From Leptodontidium sp. MPI-SDFR-AT-0119 (lineage: Eukaryota > Ascomycota > Leotiomycetes > Helotiales > Leptodontidiaceae), in NCBI GenBank assembly GCA_020726505.1, contig JAHLEZ010000001.1:1178001-1242000 (forward strand): a DNA stretch of 64,000 nt, written 5' to 3'. The notes beneath the pieces are model-generated. The model did not search any database, had not been told where the DNA came from, and worked only from the letters and a program-made list of their open reading frames with translations. The translations under genes were made by a program, and so were the position numbers. Each line of letters begins with the position of its first letter. The stretch's first letter is position 1. Of the stretch, positions 56,701-64,000 are shown in pieces.

Positions 56701-59700
56701 CATGCTCAACAAGTCACAATTGGGTTTGCTCGGTTCATATTCAATTTTGACGACAGATATTCCACGATGTCGGATGGTGGTATGCTTGGACCTGGCCATA
56801 TTGAGAGCACCCTGAAGCTATATGTTGAGCTCTTGCACATCTGGATTGAGGAAATTAAGCACAAGACGAAGGAAGCCTCTGCCGATGTCACTGAAGATGG
56901 AAGCGCAGACAAGCGCGGCATGCAGCTTGATCTTTCGGGAATCTGGGCTCATGTCGATGAAGTTGAATCCCATGGATTTTTCTTTCTGTGCTCTCAGTCA
57001 AGGCGAGTGCGTTCTTTTGCAGTCACAGTTTTGCGATTGATCACGGAGTTCGATACTGCCCTTGGAAAGGACAATGGCAGACTTATTCATATCCTCGAGG
57101 GTGACTCCATGCGTGTGATGGATTTTAACGATGAACATCTATCTGTTGCAGAGCGCAGCAGGTTGCAACGTGGGATGCGCAAGAGCAATTCGCAAAGTTA
57201 TCTGATCGACTTGTGTAGCAGCGAAGTGTCTTACGATACAACGCTGTGGTTCAAGATATTCCCGAACCTGATCCGGATCAGCTATGATCGATGTCCTTTT
57301 GCTGTTACACTTGGGCGAGAGTTGATTTGTAATCGTATCCTCCAGATGTATAGAGGTATTGTGGCCCTGTCCGAAGTCACAAGAGGCCCTCAGTATGGCT
57401 CATTTGATCGGTTCGAGACTGGTAGCGGCCGACTATTGTCCAGATCTTCAACAACTCCACCTGAAGTTTTGATCGAGCAATGGAAACTGTATCTGATTGT
57501 TGCATGTACAACACTGTCTGATAAAGGTGGCCAGCTGCAATCCTCGCCCCAGGCCGCTCAGCACCTAAGGAAAGGCTCAAAGCCAAGTCAAACACAGGAG
57601 AAGATCACATCTGCTCGATCGTTGTTCAAATACATCATACCTCTTCTCCCTGTCAATCCGACTTCGATACGTGACGCAGTTGTCGTTGCTCTAGGATCCA
57701 TCAACGTCAATATCTACAAGACTCTGCTCGAAGAGCTGCAAACTGCTGTCAGTCGATGCAATGATGATGCCAGAGCTCGAATCCACCAGCGGACAGTGAG
57801 CAGTCCGAGGAGAAACAAACGAACAGATCTCTTGCGAACAGAGATAACTCATGTCTACAGACTGACTTCGCACTTTTTGAAGGATCCAGAAGTTCATCAG
57901 AATGACTGGATTCTAAACAACTTGGTCGCGTATACGAAGGATCTCAAACTGTTTCTCATGGATGGGGAGGTCCAGATGGACTGGGAGTTCCAAAAGCTTC
58001 GCAGACATTACTGCGGCCTAATGGAAGAATTGTTTGAGGGTATCAATCTTACCAAGGATCCCTCTCGATGGATGACTTTCGAATCGAGGAAATCGTCCTT
58101 TGCTCTGATGGAAGATTGGTGTGGATATTCGCCTAACCAGCCCCAGATACGTCAACGAGAAGACAGTATGAGGCAGTCCATGATTGATCAACAATCTCTC
58201 GGGGAAAGGGGCACGGTCACAGCAGCAATGGAGATTGAGAAAAGAAACCTTCGTACAGCGGCGCTCAGTGCGATGGCTGCCCTGTGTGGGGGCCCCGTTA
58301 GCATTACGACTCAGAGCCAGGCGAACCTGCAGTTTGACATCAGACGAATGCTGTCCTGGATCGACACTATTTTCAGCTCAGGAAGCGACCGAATGCATGT
58401 CATTGGGAGAAGAGCGCTCAAGAATTTAATTGTGCACAACAAGGAGTTCACGTACCTACTGGAACATTCAATCGCCAGATGTTATCTTGCAGATATGGGT
58501 AAGGTCTTGGAAAGTTACTACGAGGTGGTGACTGAGGTCGTTCTTAAACATCCTGACTATCCAATGCCATTTTGGAAACTACTCGGCGTTGGACTGTATA
58601 CACTCGGTAGTGAGCAGAGCGAAATGCGATCAAAGTCTGCCCACATGCTGCGGATACTTGAAGAAAGACAACAGAAGAGCTCCAAAATCCAGGACTATGA
58701 CATCAGTATTTCTGACAAGACCAAAGCTGTGTACAAGCTTGCCCAGTTTGAGATCTCGAAGCGACTTTCAAAGCAACACTCGGAATTGGCTTTCATCATA
58801 TTTTCCGAGTTCACGGCATACTTCAATCAACTGCAATCTGGTCCCCAACGAAACATGGTTGCTGCTATCCTTCCCTGGATTCAGATCATCGAATTGCAAA
58901 TCGACCCGAACGGCGGACCAACAGCCCAGTCGTACGTGCTCCTGACAAATCTTTTCGAGATCACGATCAAATCAAGCAGTGCCCTCCACAATGAAGTGCA
59001 AGCACTGTGGCAGGCTCTTGCAACTGGACCACATGCCGGCAATGTTCAACTTGTGCTAGATTTCATCATGTCCCTCTGTTTGGACCGCCGAGAGCAGAAC
59101 TTTGTCGAGTATGCCAAGCAGATAGTTGTTTTCCTCTCAAGTACACCTGCAGGCGTTAAAGTTGTCGAGTTCCTCCTCATGCAGATCACCCCGAAAGCCA
59201 TGATACCAAACGAGAAGCGTGAACTCAGTCCACCCCCTCCGGATGTTGGGAAGCTCCCATACATCGCAGAGCTGGCTGAAGCTCTTCCCATCGGAGCCAA
59301 GCAGGCGGGATTCTCCCTTGGGCAACTATCGTTGATTCTTCTGGTCGATTTGATGGTGTCTCCGGTCCAGCTTGTGGCCGAAAATGTTCCACTACTTCTC
59401 CAAGTTGTCACTGTGCTCTGGGATCACTACATCCCCCTGGTACAAGAACAGGCTCGGGAAATGCTCATTCATCTCATCCATGAACTGGTCATATCGCAAA
59501 TCGATGATGAGCTGACTACACCAACCAAGAAATCTATCGAGGATTTCATCGAGTCTATTCGCCGTCATGACCCAAAAGTCATCTGGGCTTACGAAGACAA
59601 CAACGGCAAGGTCGATGACCAAGACAACAAAGTACCTACTGGAATGGAACTCCTCACTACCGAGGTTGTGAAAGACTTTGAGGTCACTTATCCTGGAATT

Positions 59701-61707
59701 CAAGTGCAATGGGGAAAACTGTCTCTGACTTGGGCAACCTCTTGCCCAGTGAGGCATTTGGCATGTCGATCATTTCAAATATTTCGCTGCATTCTCACAT
59801 CTCTGGATCAGCCCATGCTTGCCGATATGCTTGCAAGGCTGTCGAACACTATTGCCGACGAAGACTCCGATGTCCAAACGTTCTCAATGGAGATTTTAAC
59901 CACTCTCAAGACCTTGATTTGCAAACTCGATACCCAGGACCTAATGACCTTTCCACAACTATTCTGGACAACATGCGCATGCTTGGATACCATCAACGAA
60001 CGGGAGTTTTTGGAGGCCTTGAACATGCTGGAAGAACTAGTAGGAAAACTCGACTTGAGCGACCCAAATGTTCGATTGCTTCTCGCCGAGGGAAGACCTC
60101 TCAGATGGGAAGGCCCTTTTGAAGGCCTGCAGCAATTGGTGCACAAGGGACTTCGGTCGTCGGTGTGTCTCGACTTGACACTGAAGACTTTGAACAAACT
60201 CGTTCAGCTTCCAAACGATGACCTGATTGGAGACGACAGCCGGCTACTGTTCGCTGTGCTGGCCAACTTCCCCCGGTTCCTCCATGCAATGGATCAAGAT
60301 ATGATCGATGCCGAGAGTTCAAAGAGTGCTGATATTCTCGCCCAAGTCGCCGAAGCCCAAGGCTGCAGCACCATATCAAGAGCACTGAGTGGGTTTGCAG
60401 CCGGTCGGTATCGAACAAGCAAAGATTTCCTAGCGCAACTTGTTTCGGCTATTCGAGAAGCTTTCTTCCCTCAATGGGACTTCGGCAGTCTGACATTCCT
60501 CATGGGTCTTCTGACCAACAATATTCCTTGGTTCAAGCTGAAGACGATGCGGATTCTCTGCGCAATCATACCTGATATCGATATGAAGAAGCCTGAGATT
60601 GCTTCGCATGGCCCAGATCTCATTTCACCTCTGCTGAGATTACTGCAATCGGAATTCTGCATGGAGGCGCTCGAGGTTCTAGACAACATCATGACGATGA
60701 CGGGTACCTCCATGGACAAGCATCATTTGAGAATGAGCATGACTAGGTCCTCGTCAAAAGCAATTCGAAAAGAATATGAACGTACGCAGAGTCTGTTCGG
60801 CATACCGGAAGAGTCGGGTTGGTCGATTCCAGTACCAGCTAAGCATGCCGAGACTACAAGAGCTAATGTGCATGCTGTATTCTACATGTGTCAAAATGCG
60901 GAGAATATTGACCCTGACACTGCCCCGACTCCAGAAGTTGAGTTCCACGTTGATGACTTTCAATATGGCTACTTCCCAGCCACTGAGAGAACAGAGACCA
61001 TGATGTCCGACGAAGGACGAGGAGACGGACATATCGGGGATCTGGTAATGAAGCTGGATAGCCTGGATGATTTCTTCGAGGACAGTCTCCAGAGCCCAAC
61101 AAGTGATGGTCGTTCATCACGCACGATCACGGAAGCAGGATTCGCCAGCGAAGGGTTCGAATCAGGCGCACAACTGTACGACGAGCAAACTCTTCCAATT
61201 CTACATCAGTCCCTCGCCAGTACATCTAGCAACACATCCTTTCAAAATGGATTCACAGACATGCGTCCCCCTCCAAGCAGGGAACACTCCTCCAACGCCA
61301 TGAATCCCGGCGCCTTCAATCTTGCCCCAGGCGCTCGACCCATCATGCACTCCCGCTCCGTCACATCTCCATCCGCCTCCGCCTCCGCTACATCCCACCC
61401 CAACATAATGAACTACACTTCCGATGACGACTACACTGAAGAAGTCTTCTCAGACGGCGATGACGAGCGAACAACCGCTACAGGCGAAGGTTCCTTCTTC
61501 CTCGAGAACATGATCAAACCACTCGCGCAAGGTACCCGGAGCAGCATGCGCCGTCTCACAGGCGGACGATCTCGCGACAATGATCGCATGAGAGACACTC
61601 TCCGAGCCGAACGTCGCGGCATCTCACAGCCACCGAAATCGCCTCGCGTCCCGAAAATCCCAAATGCATATGTACAGAAGACAACGAGTCCTGGAGAGCC
61701 GCTGTAA
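53799..61707 (+). CDS. Cell morphogenesis protein PAG1 (Tao3/Mor2/Furry family)
   Basis: Four exons are proposed: 53799-53808, 53916-54646, 54700-54930 and 54979-61707, giving 2566 residues, a normal size for this giant scaffold family. The 10-base first exon (ATG AGT TCT G) is inferred: the second exon has no in-frame ATG before residues common to the family, and a strong acceptor, CCTACCTCTAG, precedes 53916. The N-terminal 250 residues are disordered (Ser, Pro and a His-rich stretch). Family-typical helical repeats follow, starting VGEYALHVLFTSFIAQAEEK and continuing through RRSTASIYILCRVLMEV and MANWHLFSQLLGVMSEI. The C-terminus is again disordered and basic. These proteins work with the NDR kinase Cbk1/Orb6 and Mob2 (RAM/MOR network) to direct polarised growth and septation at the cell cortex. 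Confidence 0.93.
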
Positions 61708-62867
61708 ACATATACCAGTACCACCATTACCATCCACCAAGCGAGACGAGAAAGAGAAGGAAAGATAAAGAAGGAGGATATTTTTACTATAATGACATGC
61801 CATTTATGCAGCGGACATCTAGGTTACGTTATGCTATTTATTGCCTTTGTTGAAGAATGACGAAAATTTAGAATGGATGGATGGATATGGATGGGCGTTA
61901 ATTTTCCTTTATCCTCTAATATGGTTATATTTTGTACGGAGGCTTTTGTCTGTACAGTATGTACCCGAATACCCACCAGTCAATCCTTTCGAGGACCTCG
62001 GTGGCTGTATATGAGATGGATGTACTCGTAGCGGCATTTTGAATTCTATGAACCATTTTCCTAGATACTTATAGTTGTGCTTTTGGTAGTGTGAGGCCAG
62101 CTTGTATTTTGGGAGGCACCTGGAAATATCTCTAAATTAACCCTCAGTATTCGCGACTGCACAACTACAACTCGTCCAAACTTCTCACACATGTCAAAGT
62201 AGTGTTTCCCAAACCTATAGCCTTCTGACAAGACCAGCTATATTATTTTGCTACCACAGCTTCTAGAGACCTATGCCAGATTCCCCACGTTCACACCACT
62301 GTTTGGACTCGCTTGTCAGCGAGTCAATCCCCTTCTCCCACCCAGCCCAGTACAACGTGGCACAAATCAAACTTCAAACATATGCACCCATCCTAACCTG
62401 CATCGTCTCAGCTGTGTATCTCTCCCGAATATAATTCCACATCTTCAATGCCACGTTCCACATATCAGAATGCCTTGCTGTACAGTACCTACAGTAGGTG
62501 CATAGGTATCCTAGTCAGGAACAATGAGGGCAGTACCCACCCACTCTCACCCCCACTCTTTGGCATGTGAAGATGACGTGGAAAAGTCGAGAGTGCTCCA
62601 GTCGACTCAAATCGACCCGACCCCAATGAATCGGATGATTACAACAACGAGAACACACACCAACCAACACACACCACCTTTTTCTCCTCACTCAATCAAC
62701 CGCACGAAATACATTTCTCTCTCTGTACATACATATCCGCACCCTTTCTCTCTTCTCCGCTCGACAGATACATAGTATACGACGTTGCAAGTCCTCCTCA
62801 CCAGCCAGCCAGCCAGCCTCTGCTTCTCCAGCTAGAAAGCAGAGCTCTTCCTCCAACACAACTCACA
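61708..62867. promoter_or_regulatory. Intergenic, Pag1 3' flank and upstream region of the ATP-grasp gene
   Basis: 1.16 kb without a supported gene. There is a GGATGGATGGATAT microsatellite near 61873-61888, a CCAGCCAGCCAGCC repeat near 62801-62816 and CT-rich sequence just before the next gene. Short plus-strand frames are low-complexity. Confidence 0.45.
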
Positions 62868-62879
62868 ATGGCATCGTGA
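62868..62879 (+). promoter_or_regulatory. Minimal upstream ORF (Met-Ala-Ser-stop) before the ATP-grasp start
   Basis: ATG GCA TCG TGA, with CACA in front of the ATG, which is a good fungal start context. It ends 50 bases before the proposed main start at 62930. A second upstream ATG at 62920 is out of frame and overlaps the main coding region. Alternatively ATGGCATC could be a tiny coding exon ending at GTGAAT, but I find no acceptor that makes this better. Confidence 0.4.
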
Positions 62880-62929
62880 ATCGCACGCCCCATCTCCATC
62901 TCCATCTCCCTCGAGCCACATGCGAAAAG

Positions 62930-64000
62930 ATGGTCCTGACCAGCCACTCACCAACCTACCTCCACGTCCTCCAGAACGTCTCCCTAATCCTCCTCTCGAT
63001 CAGCCTCCTCCCACTCTGCACTTTGATCGCTATCCTCAGCCGTCTCATCTCTCCCTACCTCAAGACCTCAAGGCATATCCAGCACTACCGAAAATGGCGA
63101 CAGGCATCCTCATCCACCTTCCGGCCTCGCACGATTCTGGTGACAGGAGTCGGTATGAGCAAAGGTCTCAACGTAGCACGCACATTTTACCGGGCAGGGC
63201 ACCGAGTGATCGGCGCCGATTTCGAACCCTACCTCATCCCAGTCTGCGGGCACTTCTCTACATCAATCGATAAATTCTACCGGCTTTCAAAACCAACTTC
63301 TGAAGCCGGGTCCGCGAAACACGTCCAGAACTTGATCGACATCATCAACAAAGAAGGCGTCGAGCTCTGGGTGCCCTGCTCAGGAATAGCATCAGGGATA
63401 GAAGACGGCGAGGCTGCTGAAGCGATATCGAAAGAGACCCGCTGCAAAGCCGTGCAGTTCAACCTCACGCTCACAGAGACCCTGCACGAGAAGCACTTCT
63501 TCATAGACAACACGCGGAACCTAGGTCTCAACGTGCCCGACACGCATCTAGTGACATCCGAGACCGAAAGCCTATCCGTTTTATACCCCGAGAAAGCTCG
63601 CGCGGGCGCGGCGGGCATGCAAGCCCAGGATGATAATTGTAGGTATATTATGAAGAGTATCCTGCTGGACGATTCGAACCGCTCGAATATGACACTGCTC
63701 CCTCTCCCGACGCTGAGAGAGACTGAAGCGCATATCAAGCGCATGAACCCTACGCCGTTCCGACCGTTCGTGCTGCAGAAATTCATCAGAGGCCCAGAGT
63801 ACTGCACGCACTCCCTGATTATCGGCGGGAAAGTGAAGGCTTTCGTGGCGTGTCCTTCAGCGGAGCTGTTGATGCATTATACGCCCCTCCCGACCTCGTC
63901 GGCTCTCTCGCAGGCGATGCTCCTCTATACGACTCTGTATGCAAAGAAGACGGGGAATGGCATGACAGGGCATTTCTCGATTGATTTCCTGGTCGAGGAA
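62930..64000 (+). CDS. ATP-grasp domain protein (carbamoyl-phosphate-synthase-like), partial at the right edge
   Basis: An open frame of 357 codons runs to the last base of the window without a stop. The N-terminus has a hydrophobic segment (VSLILLSISLLPLCTLIAIL), which predicts one membrane anchor. Next comes a Rossmann-like pre-ATP-grasp part: TILVTGVGMSKGLNVARTFYRAGH and VIGADFE, with VELWVPCSG further on. The ATP-grasp core begins with HEKHFFIDNTRNLGL and includes YIMKSIL (ATP-binding Lys) and VLQKFIRGPEYC, a carboxylate-amine-ligase-type motif. The visible part ends in GHFSIDFLVEE, where the metal-binding acidic residues are expected. Such enzymes join a carboxylate to an amine or thiol through an acyl-phosphate; the substrates here are unknown. 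The remaining domains lie beyond the window. Confidence 0.85.
   Translation, partial: MVLTSHSPTYLHVLQNVSLILLSISLLPLCTLIAILSRLISPYLKTSRHIQHYRKWRQASSSTFRPRTILVTGVGMSKGLNVARTFYRAGHRVIGADFEPYLIPVCGHFSTSIDKFYRLSKPTSEAGSAKHVQNLIDIINKEGVELWVPCSGIASGIEDGEAAEAISKETRCKAVQFNLTLTETLHEKHFFIDNTRNLGLNVPDTHLVTSETESLSVLYPEKARAGAAGMQAQDDNCRYIMKSILLDDSNRSNMTLLPLPTLRETEAHIKRMNPTPFRPFVLQKFIRGPEYCTHSLIIGGKVKAFVACPSAELLMHYTPLPTSSALSQAMLLYTTLYAKKTGNGMTGHFSIDFLVEE

Noticed and set aside
1..64000. CRISPR arrays, prokaryotic operons, rRNA genes and a secondary-metabolite cluster
   Set aside because: No spaced direct repeats, no ribosome-binding-site architecture and no rRNA are visible. The oxidoreductases, dioxygenase and transporter are scattered among housekeeping genes with no polyketide or peptide synthase, so a biosynthetic cluster is not supported.

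Overview
This window is nuclear DNA from a filamentous ascomycete (Pezizomycotina). The signs are many short spliceosomal introns of about 45-200 bases with GT...AG ends and CTAAC/CTRAY branch points, fungal gene families (Tao3/Pag1 morphogenesis protein, DUF1996 secreted protein, fungal MATE and GMC families, a fungal protein-kinase family), an intron-bearing nuclear tRNA-Glu, and an AT-rich block with extreme loss of CA/TG dinucleotides, as left by repeat-induced point mutation (RIP). I cannot fix the genus; a leotiomycete or sordariomycete would fit.

Layout: 1-5050 is a RIP-degraded repeat with no intact gene, bounded near 5.1-5.2 kb by GAGTA-rich palindromes. Beside it lies a broken phosphotransferase (APH-type) gene (5244-6135). 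From 7.1 kb on the sequence is gene-dense. In order: a zinc-dependent alcohol/formaldehyde-type dehydrogenase (+), a doubtful small ORF (+), an eIF2-alpha-type kinase (-), a charged conserved protein (+), a TauD-type dioxygenase (-), NMD3 (+), a broken kinase gene (+), a DUF1996 secreted protein (+), tRNA-Glu(UUC) with an intron (+), a MATE transporter (-), a DUF202 membrane protein (+), a GMC oxidoreductase (-), a PflA-like radical SAM protein (-), MLH1 (+), RPN1 (-), RIO2 (+), a two-RRM RBMS-like protein (-), NADPH-cytochrome P450 reductase (-), the giant Pag1/Tao3 protein (+), and an ATP-grasp protein cut by the right edge (+).

Most genes are core housekeeping: ribosome export and maturation (NMD3, RIO2), translation control (eIF2 kinase), proteasome (RPN1), mismatch repair (MLH1), P450 electron supply (CPR) and polarised growth (Pag1). 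They are not a metabolic cluster. Several pairs are head-to-head and probably share promoters (TauD/NMD3, radical SAM/MLH1, RPN1/RIO2, CPR/Pag1). For the spliced genes I placed each intron so that the joined exons keep the family motif in frame, and the total coding length of every intact model is divisible by three. Two genes, the APH and one kinase, carry several independent disruptions and are called pseudogenes. I found no convincing novel multi-gene system. The most interesting items are the decayed genes, the RIP block, the eIF2 kinase without an APE motif, the orphan radical SAM protein, the uORFs before the ATP-grasp gene, and the tiny coding exons.
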